The translations under genes and the position numbers were made by a program. Shown one piece after another: positions 9,309 through 19,119 of a stretch of 64,000 nucleotides of DNA. This DNA is from Ktedonobacteraceae bacterium (GTDB lineage: Bacteria; Chloroflexota; Ktedonobacteria; Ktedonobacterales; Ktedonobacteraceae). Every line of letters starts with the position of its first letter. The first letter of the stretch is position 1. Under the pieces are notes generated by a model that did no database searches, was not told the DNA's origin, and worked only from the letters and a program-made list of their open reading frames with translations. The stretch covers positions 62,001 through 126,000 of the forward strand of contig DASRBN010000032.1 of NCBI GenBank assembly GCA_035653615.1, written 5' to 3'.

Positions 9309-9791
9309 ATGGATTCTCAACCATTGAATAAAGAGCACGAATCTTTACGGGATACTCCCGTTGTCACCAATTTTCTGATGCGTACTGACAGCCCTGACAA
9401 TGATGAACCGCGCATCTTGATTGTGCGCCGCAGCCAGCGCGTGGGCAGCTATAATGCGCGCTGGGGAGGCATCAGCGGCTTCGTCGAGAAGGGCGTGACG
9501 CCCGACGAGCAGGCCTATACCGAAATCCGTGAAGAGACAAGCTTGCAGCGCGACCAGGTGCGCATGCTTAAGCGAGGCGCGGTTGTAGAATATGTCGATG
9601 CCTCAATAGGAAGGCACTGGTTCGTTCATCCTTTCCTGTTCGAAGTGCTGACTCCCGATGCCATTCACACTGATTGGGAGGCCGAAGAAATGCGCTGGAT
9701 CAAACCATCGGAACTCGATCAATACGAAACAGTTCCCAAACTAAAGGAAGCGTATGAATCGGCAATAAATGGGGAAGAAGTCTTTCACTAG
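9309..9791 (+). CDS. Nudix hydrolase
   Basis: 160-aa Nudix-fold protein, a family that hydrolyses nucleoside diphosphates linked to another moiety. The Nudix box is present as GFVEKGVTPDEQAYTEIREE. The EIREE core that binds the metal is intact, while the early conserved Glu is Val and the Arg before EIREE is Thr, so specificity may be unusual. A pyrimidine- or Nudix-like tail (EAEEMRWIKPSEL) follows. The start at 9309 follows CAGGAGTGGAAAT, a good ribosome site. The gene ends one base before a 66-bp perfect palindrome shared with the convergent PRC-barrel gene. Substrate unknown. Confidence 0.85.
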   Translation: MDSQPLNKEHESLRDTPVVTNFLMRTDSPDNDEPRILIVRRSQRVGSYNARWGGISGFVEKGVTPDEQAYTEIREETSLQRDQVRMLKRGAVVEYVDASIGRHWFVHPFLFEVLTPDAIHTDWEAEEMRWIKPSELDQYETVPKLKEAYESAINGEEVFH

Positions 9792-9857
9792 GTTTGTGAT
9801 GCAAGCGGGCATATTTTTCATCGCGCGATGAAAAATATGCCCGCTTGCATCACAAAC
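9792..9857. terminator. 66-bp perfect palindrome between convergent genes (probable bidirectional terminator)
   Basis: Bases 9792-9824 and 9825-9857 are exact reverse complements without a loop (centre TCATCGCGCGATGA). The palindrome begins immediately after the Nudix stop codon and ends nine bases before the stop of the opposing gene. There is no terminal T-run outside the stem, but TTTTT and AAAAA tracts lie inside the arms. Its position suggests shared termination. Confidence 0.6.
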
Positions 9858-9866
9858 TTCTCTTTC

Positions 9867-10382
9867 TCATTGAAGCGTTTGCGCCACCTCGTCGGGAATG
9901 ACCAGAACATGCTGGCCATAATGGATATCCTGCGCCTTAATCATCGTCGAAGAGTGAATGCCGAGGTGCTGGAGCAGACCACCACTGAGCACGACCCCGG
10001 TGATCTGTACGGTGGACGGATTGCTCGTATCAAGCAGCACCTCTCCAACACTGCCAACCACAGTTCCGCTCGCGCTCATGACCCTGAAGGTGGGTAGAGT
10101 CTCACCGTCTGGAAGCGAAGAGAGCTGGCTATCTTCCGATGCGCTTTGTATAGCTTCCTCGTTAGCGCAGGTAATCGCATCCTGTCCAATGCCTCGAATA
10201 TCGGACACATGCAGTATCTTATGGCTGAACAGGCCTGCCTTCACCCGGAAAGCATAGACCTGAGAGGTCGCCGGATCAAAGTAAAAATTGTCAACCGAGC
10301 CTATTTTAGTGCCATTCGCAAGGCTGACTACGGCTATTCCGCGCAAGTCCGACCATTTTCTTGCTGCCTGAGGATTTTCCAT
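9867..10382 (-). CDS. PRC-barrel domain protein
   Basis: 171-aa protein with at least one PRC-barrel-like beta domain (KWSDLRGIAVVSLANGTKIGSVDNFYFDP) and a second similar half (RVMSASGTVVGSVGEVLLD). PRC-barrel domains occur in RimM and photosynthetic reaction-centre H subunits and usually mediate protein or RNA contacts. The start at 10382 (MENPQAARKW) has AGGAG seven bases upstream and is preferred to the ATG at 10415. There is no signal peptide. The gene stands alone between the Nudix gene and the thiolase. Exact role unknown. Confidence 0.75.
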   Translation of the reverse strand: MENPQAARKWSDLRGIAVVSLANGTKIGSVDNFYFDPATSQVYAFRVKAGLFSHKILHVSDIRGIGQDAITCANEEAIQSASEDSQLSSLPDGETLPTFRVMSASGTVVGSVGEVLLDTSNPSTVQITGVVLSGGLLQHLGIHSSTMIKAQDIHYGQHVLVIPDEVAQTLQ

Positions 10383-10501
10383 AGGTATGCTCCTGAAGAT
10401 CAATGTATCCTGCACCTATTACGTTCTAGTACTATTCTACCTGGCCGTTCCGGGCTGGCGAGGTATGCTCTCCCCGTTGGCAGCGGCGCGAACGCTCAGG
10501 A

Positions 10502-11716
10502 TTACTCGACCCCGGCCGGGGTTGAAATATCGATGATCGTCGCGATCCCCTGGCCCACGCCTATGCACATGGTTGCCAGGCCATAGCGACCGCCGCGCCG
10601 CTCCAGCTCATGCAATAATGTGACGACCAGGCGCGCTCCGCTGCAGCCAAGCGGATGACCAAGCGCGATGGCACCGCCGTTGACATTGAGCTTTTCCTGG
10701 TCGATCTCCAGTTCTCTTATGCATTGCAGGGTCTGGGCGGCAAAAGCCTCGTTCAGTTCGATCAAATCGATATCCTTGATGCTCAGACCGGCGCGCTGTA
10801 AGACCTTGCGCGTGGCAGGAATGGGACCGAGGCCCATATACGCCGGATCGACACCCGCTACTGCGGTGGCCACAATGCGCGCGCGAGGGCGCAGGCCGAG
10901 TTCCCGGGCACGGCTCAGGGATGTCAGCACCAGGGCAGCCGCGCCATCATTGATTCCCGAAGAGTTGCCTGCCGTCACGCTTCCATCTTTGCGAAAGACG
11001 GGCTTGAGCGCGGCCAGCTTCTCCAATGTGGTATCCGGGCGCGGCTGCTCATCCTGGGCAACGATAACCGGCTCCCCCTTTTTCTGCGGGATGGTCACCG
11101 GCACGATTTCTTCCGCGAAACGGCCTGCCCACTGCGCGGCTACCGCTCGCTGGTGGCTGCGCAGCGCGTAAGCATCCTGATCGGCGCGGCTGACCGAGTA
11201 ACGCTCGGCCACATTCTCCGCCGTTTCACCCATACTGTAGGGATGATGCATGGCGGAGAGGCGAGGATTGACGAAGCGCCAGCCAAGGGTGGTATCCTGC
11301 AGGTTCATGCTGCGACTGAAGGCGCTATCGGCCTTGCCCAGCACAAATGGCGCGCGCGTCATACTCTCCACGCCCCCCGCCACAAACGTGTCACCCGCGC
11401 CGGTCGCGATGGCCTGAGCGGCGCTATTAATGGCCTGCAAGCCGGAGCCGCATAGCCGGTTAACGGTCTGCCCGGCAACGTGAACCGGCAGACCGGCCAG
11501 CAACAACGCCATACGGGCAACGTTGCGGTTGTCCTCGCCGGCCTGGTTCGCGCAGCCAAGAATAACATCTTCAACACTACCGGCATCAATACCCGCCCGG
11601 CGTACCGCTTCCGCTATCACCAGCGCGGCCAGGTCATCCGGGCGCACATCCTTCAAACTCCCCGCATAGCGTCCGATGGGAGTACGTACCGCTGAGAGGA
11701 TAACCGCTTCTTCCAT
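10502..11716 (-). CDS. Acetyl-CoA C-acyltransferase (thiolase)
   Basis: 404-aa thiolase that either cleaves 3-ketoacyl-CoA (beta-oxidation) or condenses two acetyl-CoA. The nucleophilic cysteine is in [11 protein letters not shown] (Cys89). The second active site is [17 protein letters not shown] with the catalytic His, and the C-terminal MCIGVGQG carries the second Cys. Length is typical. AGGGGAG about ten bases before the ATG overlaps the end of the upstream enoyl-CoA hydratase gene; only six bases separate the two reading frames, so they form an operon. Together they point to fatty-acid or aromatic-acid beta-oxidation. Which direction is physiological is not visible. Confidence 0.93.
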   Translation of the reverse strand: MEEAVILSAVRTPIGRYAGSLKDVRPDDLAALVIAEAVRRAGIDAGSVEDVILGCANQAGEDNRNVARMALLLAGLPVHVAGQTVNRLCGSGLQAINSAAQAIATGAGDTFVAGGVESMTRAPFVLGKADSAFSRSMNLQDTTLGWRFVNPRLSAMHHPYSMGETAENVAERYSVSRADQDAYALRSHQRAVAAQWAGRFAEEIVPVTIPQKKGEPVIVAQDEQPRPDTTLEKLAALKPVFRKDGSVTAGNSSGINDGAAALVLTSLSRARELGLRPRARIVATAVAGVDPAYMGLGPIPATRKVLQRAGLSIKDIDLIELNEAFAAQTLQCIRELEIDQEKLNVNGGAIALGHPLGCSGARLVVTLLHELERRGGRYGLATMCIGVGQGIATIIDISTPAGVE

Positions 11717-11722
11717 AGATTT

Positions 11723-12502
11723 TTATCTCCCCTGGAAATTCGCTTTCCGCTTTTCGAGGAAAGCGCGCATGCCTTCGCGCATATCTTCGGTGGCGAAGAG
11801 CAGGAAGAAGTTCCTGCGCTCCAGCTCCAGGCCTTCGGTGAGCGAGGTTTCAAACGCGGCCTGGACTGCTTCTTTTGCCAGGCGCACGGCGATAGGGGCC
11901 TGGGCAGCCACCGTTTTGGCGAGTTTAACCGCTTCCGCCAGGTGTTCGCCCCTTGGCACGACACGATTTACCAGGCCCAGATTGGCCAGTTCCTGCGCCG
12001 GAATCTGCGCGCCGGTCAGTACCATTTCCATGGTGCGGTATTTGCCGATGGTGCGCGCCAGGCGTTGCGTTCCACCGGCTCCGGGGATGACGCCGAGCAG
12101 AATTTCGGGCTGGCCAAACTTTGCATTCTCAGAAGCGACGATCATGTCGCAATGCATGGCCAGTTCGCAGCCACCGCCAAGCGCGTAGCCACCGACAGCC
12201 GCGATCAGGGGCTTGTGAATCCCCCGGATGCGCTGCCAGGCTTCAAAGCCACCTAGCATCATGTCGATGGGCGATTTATCGGACATTTCCTTGATATCGG
12301 CCCCCGCCGCAAAAGCCCTGTCGCCAGCGCCGGTAATGACTATGCACCTGATATCATCATCGTTGTCAAATGCTTCCAACGCGCTGGCAAGCTCGCTCAC
12401 AACATGATGATTGAGGGCATTGAGGACTTCCGGGCGATTGAGGGTGACGATGCCGACGCGCTCATCACGATCAACTAAAATATATTGGTAATTTTCTGGC
12501 AT
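11723..12502 (-). CDS. Enoyl-CoA hydratase/isomerase (crotonase family)
   Basis: 259-aa crotonase that adds water to trans-2-enoyl-CoA. It shows the CoA-binding motif AFAAGADIKEMS and the oxyanion and catalytic region PEILLGVIPGAGGTQRLAR, in which the conserved Glu residues are kept (Q-P-E-I). Length and motif spacing are those of short-chain enoyl-CoA hydratases. A GAGGAG site lies just before the ATG. It is the first gene of a two-gene operon with the thiolase at 10502-11716. Confidence 0.92.
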   Translation of the reverse strand: MPENYQYILVDRDERVGIVTLNRPEVLNALNHHVVSELASALEAFDNDDDIRCIVITGAGDRAFAAGADIKEMSDKSPIDMMLGGFEAWQRIRGIHKPLIAAVGGYALGGGCELAMHCDMIVASENAKFGQPEILLGVIPGAGGTQRLARTIGKYRTMEMVLTGAQIPAQELANLGLVNRVVPRGEHLAEAVKLAKTVAAQAPIAVRLAKEAVQAAFETSLTEGLELERRNFFLLFATEDMREGMRAFLEKRKANFQGR

Positions 12503-12569
12503 ACTTCTCCTCGCGAAATAATGGTGGTATATGACGATACTGTTTGTAGTATATCACGCGAAAATGGGA

Positions 12570-12760
12570 GAGATTCTTCGCTACGCTTCAGAATGACATG
12601 GCCCCGGACACACCTGGATGTCTCCGGGGCCATGTCATTCTGAGCGAGTAAGCCAAAGTCCTGAGCGGATTTCCCCCTTGCCGTGCCCTAACTGGAGTGT
12701 CGGGGGCCATCCATTCTGGGCGAGTAAGCCAAAGTCCTGAGCGGAGCGAACGGGGAAGAA
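12570..12760. repeat. Two degenerate CATTCTGAGCG repeats
   Basis: The gap between the hydratase and the membrane-protein gene holds AGATTCTTCGCTACGCTTCAG with GAATGACATG, its inverse GGCCATGTCATTCTGAGCGAG, and a second copy around 12710-12760 (CCATTCTGGGCGAGTAAGCC, GGGGAAGAATCTCC). No coding sequence is evident in 12503-12780. Confidence 0.75.
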
Positions 12761-12780
12761 TCTCCACAACGAGCAACCCC

Positions 12781-14532
12781 TTACCCAGTCGGCACAGGAA
12801 TAAACAGCACCATGCCATCCAAGGTATATTCGCGGAATTGCTTGCCGTGTTCTTTGTTATATTGCTCAAACGAGGCAATCTCCCATGGCTCGTTCGCGGG
12901 GAAAAGAAATGGCACTGTTGGGTTGATCACGTTGGGATTGGGCTGGACGGCACGCGCATCGGGAAGATATGCATCGCTGCCTATAGTGGATGGGTAAGGT
13001 GGTTTAGCACACAGAATTTGTTCCTGGCTCTGAAAGAGGAGCCGGTAGCAGGTCCAATATTCCAGGTACACGCGCGTTATTTTCATCCTTAGCAGGTCGT
13101 TGACCAGCTGCATCTGTTGCTGTTCGTCCGCGTAAGCGGCGGGTACAGTAGTCACCGTCCAGGCGGTGCTGGCCAGGGCAACCAGAATGACCAGGACCAG
13201 CGCGGTACAGCTGAGCCATTTTGTTGTCAATCCAGACCATCTCGGCGTGAGAGAAACTTTCTCCAGGCCCGTGAGCCTCCAGAGGGGCCAGAGAATGGCA
13301 GGCGTGGCGACCAGCATGCCGACCAGGTAACGCGTGCTCCACGGCTTTAACCCCGAAAGAGGGCTGCGCAGGTAGAGGAAGATGATCAGCGCGTCAGTCA
13401 ATAAGAGCATCAAACGCGCAAACTGGCGCGCTGTTTCCCGCTGCATTTCGGGGTTAAACGATTGGCCTTGAGCGGCGTGTTGGGCCGATGAATCGTGGGT
13501 GGGCGCGATCAATCGGTCCCTACGGAGCTTCCAGAAAGCGCTGCTCGCCAGTACCATGCCTACCGCTAACAAAAGAATATAGGCAACTCCCCAGCTTCCC
13601 TGGAGAACGCTGCAGGATACGGTCAACGAGGTGCGAGGGCCGTAATAGGGCAGATCGTAGACCGTGCAGATCGGTTGAATCCAGGTTGTGAGCGGAATGC
13701 CCCACATAAACGTACTGATGAACTGTTTTCTGAAGAGATGGCTCAGCGCCGCCGGACTGGCACCCGCCATGATGCTTGCTCCGCTCTGAAAAGATATCGC
13801 GTGGGGAATAGCGGAATAGCCCGGTATCAAAAGAAACCCACCGAGCAGGAAGCCGGCCAGCAAGCAAGGAATAGCCAGCGTGCGCCACTCGCGATAACAG
13901 AAAACAAGGATCAAGAGACCGCTGCACACCACGAACGGCAGCACTAAAATATGCACCCAGAGCGCGATGCCCGCCGTCCAACCCCAGGCAAAATAAAGCA
14001 GGTAGCGCCAGCGTTTGTGTTCGCCTGCCGTTGCCGCCAGTCGATACGCCAGCAGCATCATTAGCGCGCCGAAGAGGATCAGTTCCATAGCGCCGCCAAT
14101 GGCACGCAGTTGCTGGATCAGCATATCGGTCGTCGCGAAAGCCAGCAAAAGCAGGGTCAATAGCGCCAGGCGTTTACTGTAGAGCAGGCTGGTTAGCCAG
14201 TACATGACGATCATAAAGAGCGCGAACATGATGATCATGCCGATACGCAGCGTAAAAATTGAGACGCCAAAAAGTCGGAAAAAAGGCGCGGCAATATACG
14301 CTTCGAGTACGCCCAGGTAGTCCTGGCCATAATGATAGATGGGATGCTGGCCCTGGAAAGCGATGTGCATGCCAGCTATACCCATCTTCCCCTCGTCGCT
14401 ATTCGTCTCGGGAAAATAAAATAGCACCAGGATGGTACGGAAGATGACGGACAGCGCGATAATGACGCTTGCCGCGATGCCATATGGCCCCATCCGTACA
14501 TATTTCGAGAGGTTTCGTATCCTGTTTCTCAT
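12781..14532 (-). CDS. Multi-pass membrane glycosyltransferase-like protein (GT-C / family 39 type)
   Basis: 583-aa integral membrane protein with about ten hydrophobic helices. After the first helix comes NSDEGKMGIAG (Asp near residue 46), then GQHPIYHYGQDYLGVLEAY, matching the first extracytoplasmic loop of lipid-linked sugar transferases (ArnT/PMT-like), where the acidic residue is catalytic. A soluble C-terminal part of about 100 residues follows. The start has AGAGGAG upstream. The gene is unusual in containing a copy of the dispersed palindromic repeat at 13482-13525, coding residues about 337-351 in a loop between helices. Acceptor and donor are unknown. Confidence 0.72.
   Translation of the reverse strand: MRNRIRNLSKYVRMGPYGIAASVIIALSVIFRTILVLFYFPETNSDEGKMGIAGMHIAFQGQHPIYHYGQDYLGVLEAYIAAPFFRLFGVSIFTLRIGMIIMFALFMIVMYWLTSLLYSKRLALLTLLLLAFATTDMLIQQLRAIGGAMELILFGALMMLLAYRLAATAGEHKRWRYLLYFAWGWTAGIALWVHILVLPFVVCSGLLILVFCYREWRTLAIPCLLAGFLLGGFLLIPGYSAIPHAISFQSGASIMAGASPAALSHLFRKQFISTFMWGIPLTTWIQPICTVYDLPYYGPRTSLTVSCSVLQGSWGVAYILLLAVGMVLASSAFWKLRRDRLIAPTHDSSAQHAAQGQSFNPEMQRETARQFARLMLLLTDALIIFLYLRSPLSGLKPWSTRYLVGMLVATPAILWPLWRLTGLEKVSLTPRWSGLTTKWLSCTALVLVILVALASTAWTVTTVPAAYADEQQQMQLVNDLLRMKITRVYLEYWTCYRLLFQSQEQILCAKPPYPSTIGSDAYLPDARAVQPNPNVINPTVPFLFPANEPWEIASFEQYNKEHGKQFREYTLDGMVLFIPVPTG
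13482..13525. repeat. Palindromic repeat inserted in frame inside a coding gene
   Basis: GGGCCGATGAATCG, GGTGGGCGCGATCAATCGG and TCCCTACGG match the left half of the repeat family. The copy lies within the membrane glycosyltransferase gene and is translated as part of RRDRLIAPTHDSSAQ without breaking the frame. Confidence 0.8.
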
Positions 14533-14770
14533 GTCTCTCCTCTTGTTTCGCTTCTGTCACAAGGGTGGTTGGGAAGAGGGCGACTACAAAGTACGCCCTT
14601 ACAATGACCACGAGGCCCCTACAAAAACTTTACATGAATTTAAGACGATTACTTACGCTCAAAAAGCTCGTTTCATTTCGGGTAATAGTATTTTTTCTTC
14701 GCACCCCAACCAGGACAGGGACGAGTCGCTGTCCCTACTGGACTTTTCCAATCGAAGCGGGGAATCCGTT

Positions 14771-14845
14771 CCTGTCATTCTGAGCGCAGCGAAGAATCCC
14801 AGCGTCCCAAGGTGCAGATTCTTCGCTGCGCTCAGAATGACAGGG
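14771..14845. repeat. Inverted pair of CATTCTGAGCGCAGCGAAGAATC repeats
   Basis: CCTGTCATTCTGAGCGCAGC is followed after a short spacer by its reverse complement GCTGCGCTCAGAATGACAGG, forming a hairpin. It lies in the 430-base gap between the membrane protein and otsB (14533-14963), in which I see no gene. Confidence 0.85.
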
Positions 14846-14963
14846 CTAGAGATTGATTGCTGCATTCGGTTGTCAGAATTCATTGGGACCGGTCAAGCAG
14901 GGCCCAGGTACGAGGTCATATAATACGTACAGTAGTAGAAAAATTTGACAAAAGTAGGAATAT

Positions 14964-15755
14964 ATGCCGCTTACAGATATACACACAGTTCTCTCGCAGC
15001 GCCCTCGTGGGCTTGTTCTGGACATTGATGGGACGCTGAGTCCTATCGCGCCTACGCCGGAAGAGGCGCGTCTTTATCCCGGTGTAGCTTCTTTATTGGA
15101 GCGCGCGCGGGAGCATGCTCATGTTGCTATTGTCACGGGACGCAGCATAGAAAGCGGCGCGGCAATAGTGAATGTTGAGGGATTGACCTATGTCGGCAAT
15201 CACGGCCTGGAATGGTGCGATGGCTTGCCCTCGACGCACAAGGTACAAATAGTGCCGCAGGCGCTGCCATTCGTGGAGCCAGGCAAACAATTGCTGGACC
15301 TGGCGGAACTGGAACTCGTCGCAATGCCAGGAGTACTGATAGAACGCAAGCGTACCGGCGGATCAATACACTATCGCCTTTCTCCCGACCCGGAAGAGGC
15401 ACGTGAAAAGATACTGGCGCTGCTGGCAGAGCCTGCGCGGGAGCTGCATATGCGTTTGAGCGAGGGCAAATATGTAGTGGAGATCAGGACACCACTGTCA
15501 ATAGACAAAGGAGTGTCTTTGCGACGTTTCGTAGAGCTTCACCAGTTGCGGGGCGTGATCTATGCCGGAGATGACCGCACCGATCTGGATGCCGTCCTGG
15601 AGGTAGCACGCTTGCGACAAGATGGCTTAGCGGCCCTGGCGATTGTTGTTGAGCATAACGATACGCTGCCAGCACTGCTGGAGCGCGCGGATATCATCGT
15701 GCATGGAGTGGAGGGTATGGTGGCACTACTGCGCCAGATAGTCGATGAATTGTAA
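14964..15755 (+). CDS. otsB: Trehalose-6-phosphate phosphatase
   Basis: 263-aa HAD-family phosphatase that converts trehalose 6-phosphate to trehalose. Motif I is LVLDIDGTLSPIAPTPEEA with the nucleophilic and acid/base aspartates, HAD motif II/III features appear as VTGRS and the distal Lys region, and the final metal motif is YAGDDRTDLDA. AGTAGGA precedes the ATG at 14964. It converges with the synthase gene otsA on the opposite strand, 69 bases away, so the two steps of trehalose synthesis are adjacent but not in one operon. Confidence 0.92.
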   Translation: MPLTDIHTVLSQRPRGLVLDIDGTLSPIAPTPEEARLYPGVASLLERAREHAHVAIVTGRSIESGAAIVNVEGLTYVGNHGLEWCDGLPSTHKVQIVPQALPFVEPGKQLLDLAELELVAMPGVLIERKRTGGSIHYRLSPDPEEAREKILALLAEPARELHMRLSEGKYVVEIRTPLSIDKGVSLRRFVELHQLRGVIYAGDDRTDLDAVLEVARLRQDGLAALAIVVEHNDTLPALLERADIIVHGVEGMVALLRQIVDEL

Positions 15756-15824
15756 AATGTGCGGGGCAGGAATCAGAGCGAGAGGCCAGGGCGACCGCGA
15801 GGGGCGCCCTTTCATAGAAGAACC

Positions 15825-17396
15825 TTATCCCGCATTCGAAGACACCTCCTTCAATGGAAGGGGCAAGGGAGCAGAAGTGGCCGTATCCAGCAGCGCGTTG
15901 ATATCTTCTACCTGCCGGCGCAACCAGTGGCTCAGGTCATGCTGCTCGACTTCCTGCCGCGCCAGCGTCGCTAACCTGTGGCGTTCCTGGGGAGGCAGCA
16001 TCAGGGCCTTATAGAGGGCGTGGGCGGTCTCGGCTGTATCGGTAGGCGAGGTAGGAATACAGGCCTTCGCCATTTGCTGGTAAACTCCGGCTGTGCGCGA
16101 TAGTACCAGGACACCATCCTTTTTGTTGACGACAGGCCCTTCCTTGGCAACCAGGTTCATACCGTCAATAATCGGATTCACCAGCAGCACGTCATAAAAT
16201 TGCATAGCGGCAAGGGCTTCTACGCGATCGTTCTGGAAAAACGCATGAATGGGCGTCCACGTATCCGTCCCGTATTTCTGATTGATCTCTTCTATCAGCT
16301 TCACAATCTCAGCATTGTGGCGCTGGTACACCGTCAATGATTGGCGCGATGGGACGAGAAAGGCCAGAAAATTGACTTTGCCTTGCAATTCGGGATGCTC
16401 ATCGAGCATCTGGGCAAATGCCTGGAAGCCGCGCAGGATGTTTTTTGTCGGCTCAACACGATCAACACGCACAATGGTCTTCTCATTAAGCAGGGGGCGC
16501 ATCTTCTCAGCGGCTCTTTTTCCGGCAGCGCTCTGTACAATTTTGCGCTCCTGGACGACAGAAATGGAAATGGGATAAGCGTTTACCTGGGTAGTGCGCC
16601 CGCGCCAGTAAATGGTTCCCCCGCCTTTCACGGTATCGTGTTCAACTTCAACCCCTTCGAGGAACATCTCCGCACCCTGCAAGAAATTACTGGCGTCATT
16701 CTCGGTCTGGAAACCAAGAATATCATTGCCAACGAGACCACTAAAGATAGCATACGCAATATTACTGGGCAAGAAATTCCAGTAACGCCCCTCGGGCCAC
16801 GGAATATGAATAAAATGCTGCAAAACGACGGAGGGATAGCAGGCGCGAATCATCGCGGGCGCGAGATACAGGTGGTAGTCATGCAGCATAACAACGGCCG
16901 GGGTTTCCTCGCGTTGAAGCTCCTCGCATACGGCATCCGCGATGGCCTGATTGGCCTTACTATAGCCATTTTTCCACGCATCTTGAATCACCTCATCGCT
17001 CAGTTTTTCCGTATGAAGATCGTAGAGGTAGTGCTGTAAAAACCAGAGTAACTGGTTACTGATCTTCTCATAGTGTTTGCGGTAAACAAGCCTGGGAATG
17101 GTGACGTAGCGAAGCTGCATCTTTTGACCGGGCAATGGGGAGGGCAGTAATCCATCCTGGGATTCTTTAAATGCAATACGATCTCCTTCGGTCATCGACA
17201 AGGCTACCCAGGTGACATTATTGGAGTTGCCAGCATCTGCGAGCGCTGTGACCATTCCGCCTGCTCCCCTGCGGTATTTGAGCGTTTTGCCCTGACTTAA
17301 GAAGAATTCGACGGGGCCGCGGTTGGTGGCAATGATAAGACGATCAGCGTGTATCAAGCGAGAAGGCCTTTTTTGTAGCGCCATCTGCGTCGACAT
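15825..17396 (-). CDS. otsA: Trehalose-6-phosphate synthase (GT20)
   Basis: 523-aa glycosyltransferase joining a nucleotide-activated glucose to glucose 6-phosphate, the first step of trehalose synthesis. Family signatures are NRGPVEFF, VMLHDYHLYLAPAMIR, FIHIPWPEGRYW, RVEPTKNILRGF and NPIIDGMNLVAKEGPVVN, in the usual order. The start at 17396 (MSTQMALQK) has AGAAAGGA upstream; the ATG at 17459 would add 21 unlike residues. It faces otsB convergently. Trehalose presumably serves as osmo- or desiccation protectant. Confidence 0.94.
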   Translation of the reverse strand: MSTQMALQKRPSRLIHADRLIIATNRGPVEFFLSQGKTLKYRRGAGGMVTALADAGNSNNVTWVALSMTEGDRIAFKESQDGLLPSPLPGQKMQLRYVTIPRLVYRKHYEKISNQLLWFLQHYLYDLHTEKLSDEVIQDAWKNGYSKANQAIADAVCEELQREETPAVVMLHDYHLYLAPAMIRACYPSVVLQHFIHIPWPEGRYWNFLPSNIAYAIFSGLVGNDILGFQTENDASNFLQGAEMFLEGVEVEHDTVKGGGTIYWRGRTTQVNAYPISISVVQERKIVQSAAGKRAAEKMRPLLNEKTIVRVDRVEPTKNILRGFQAFAQMLDEHPELQGKVNFLAFLVPSRQSLTVYQRHNAEIVKLIEEINQKYGTDTWTPIHAFFQNDRVEALAAMQFYDVLLVNPIIDGMNLVAKEGPVVNKKDGVLVLSRTAGVYQQMAKACIPTSPTDTAETAHALYKALMLPPQERHRLATLARQEVEQHDLSHWLRRQVEDINALLDTATSAPLPLPLKEVSSNAG

Positions 17397-18145
17397 ACGG
17401 TCAATCCTTTCTGCTAGTGACTCGTTGTCTTGCGATCTGGAGCATCCTGCACCCAGCATTCAGATTCACTGTACAGGCGACCACAAAGTAGAGAGCTGTA
17501 CCCGGCAGGCTGTAGGTGCATGCACCACTTAACTGCCCCTACGAATCGACCGGCCTATGGTTCAAATAACATCAAAATAGCCGGCTGTATTGCAAACACG
17601 AGTCTTACTCATTCAGTTGGACTTCTTAAAAAGCACGAAGAAATACCTTTGGCCTATTACCAGCACTTTGTCCAGATGTATCACTTTCCAAACCTACAAA
17701 AGGTTTCAGGATGAATGTTCCCCTGGGGCTTTTCCGCATTCCTGTACCAGACAGGGGACGCATTTGAGGAAAATATCCCGGCATTCTCTTCTCTTATTTC
17801 CGACTAACCGACTAATATACGCCTGAAAGGCCATTTGAGTTGCAAATTGCTCGTGCTTTCATTGCTCCCTGGCCTTCCTGCACTCTCCACAAGCGCATAC
17901 TCAATCTCTATCCGCACGAGCAGGAGCGCCCGCGTCCGCCGCAAGCCGTGTCATCCTTCGCTTTCGCTCAGAATGACACGCCACTGGCAAAAATTTGACG
18001 GACACCCATACGGCTCTAAGCCTGCGCCTGTACGAACCGAATATGCTATACTCTCTCAAGAAAACACCTGGAATTGGGAACGGCACCGGCGGGACGCGAT
18101 GAACGCCCCTACGTCCCAATCTTCAGCATCGAAAGGGTTCTGTTT
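17397..18145. other. Gene-free region with one CATTCTGAGCG repeat
   Basis: About 750 bases between the divergent otsA and rph genes without a convincing reading frame. At 17949-17982 lies an inverted copy of the second repeat family (TGTCATCCTTCGC ... GCTCAGAATGACA). Promoters for both flanking genes should be here but no clear -35/-10 pair could be singled out by eye. Confidence 0.6.
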
Positions 18146-18856
18146 ATGACACGGATTGATGGGCGCTCTCAGATACAACTTCGCCCGGTAAAACTCACCG
18201 TCGATTATTTGGATTACGCCGAAGGCTCTGTTCTGATTGAAGCCGGAAAGACGCGCGTGTTGTGCGCGGCCAGCGTGGAAGAAAAGGTACCACCATTTCT
18301 GGAGGGAACCGGTAAGGGCTGGGTTACGGCGGAATATGCGATGCTGCCGCGCGCAACGCATACGCGCAGTTCTCGCGAGCGTGAGGGTAGGGTGAGCGGC
18401 CGCACGCAGGAAATTCAGCGACTGATCGGGCGCTCATTGCGCGCGGTCGTAGATATGCAACAGTTGGGAGCACGCACGATTACGCTGGATTGTGATGTAT
18501 TGCAGGCCGATGGAGGCACGCGCACGGCTTCGATTACCGGCGCGTACGTGGCATTGTACCGCGCCTGCTCGCTATTAGTGACGCGAGGCCTGCTGGCAGC
18601 GCACCCGGTACGCACAGCTGTAGCGGCGGTGAGTGTGGGCATCGTAGGCGGCGAGATTATGCTGGACCTGTGCTATGAAGAGGATTCACGCGCCGACGTT
18701 GACTTCAACGTGGTGATGACAGCACAACACCAGTTCGTGGAGGTGCAGGGAACCGGCGAGGGCGGCGTTTTCGACCGTGGCTCCATGGATAAGCTCATCT
18801 CGCTGGCCGAACAGGGGATTGACCAGTTGCTCGAGTTGCAGAAGCAGTACTTGTGA
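18146..18856 (+). CDS. rph: Ribonuclease PH
   Basis: 236-aa phosphorolytic 3'-5' exoribonuclease that trims tRNA precursors, active as a ring hexamer. Recognisable are the N-terminal [16 protein letters not shown], the RNA-binding segment [34 protein letters not shown] and the catalytic region [19 protein letters not shown]. The ATG at 18146 has AAAGGG eight bases before it and gives the normal length; an in-frame extension to 18074 is not conserved in type. It is followed by a membrane protein gene on the same strand. Confidence 0.95.
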   Translation: MTRIDGRSQIQLRPVKLTVDYLDYAEGSVLIEAGKTRVLCAASVEEKVPPFLEGTGKGWVTAEYAMLPRATHTRSSREREGRVSGRTQEIQRLIGRSLRAVVDMQQLGARTITLDCDVLQADGGTRTASITGAYVALYRACSLLVTRGLLAAHPVRTAVAAVSVGIVGGEIMLDLCYEEDSRADVDFNVVMTAQHQFVEVQGTGEGGVFDRGSMDKLISLAEQGIDQLLELQKQYL

Positions 18857-19119
18857 TTCTGGACAGGCTGGTACCAAAGTACCGTCCTTCGCCTATTCAA
18901 TGGCAGGCATACGTTTTTGGCAATATGACAGGTGAAGATTGGCGGAGATTGTAGATGTATCAGCATAGCCCATTACTACTTATTGCAAGCTTGAAAGCTT
19001 GTAGTCACCTGTGAAGGCATGTTAGAATTCCTCATCAGAGTAGTATTGGGTAGGGGCGATCACGTAGTCGCCTGGCGATCTACCTGCTGGATCAGAGGTA
19101 GGGTCGAGAGGAGCGCAAA

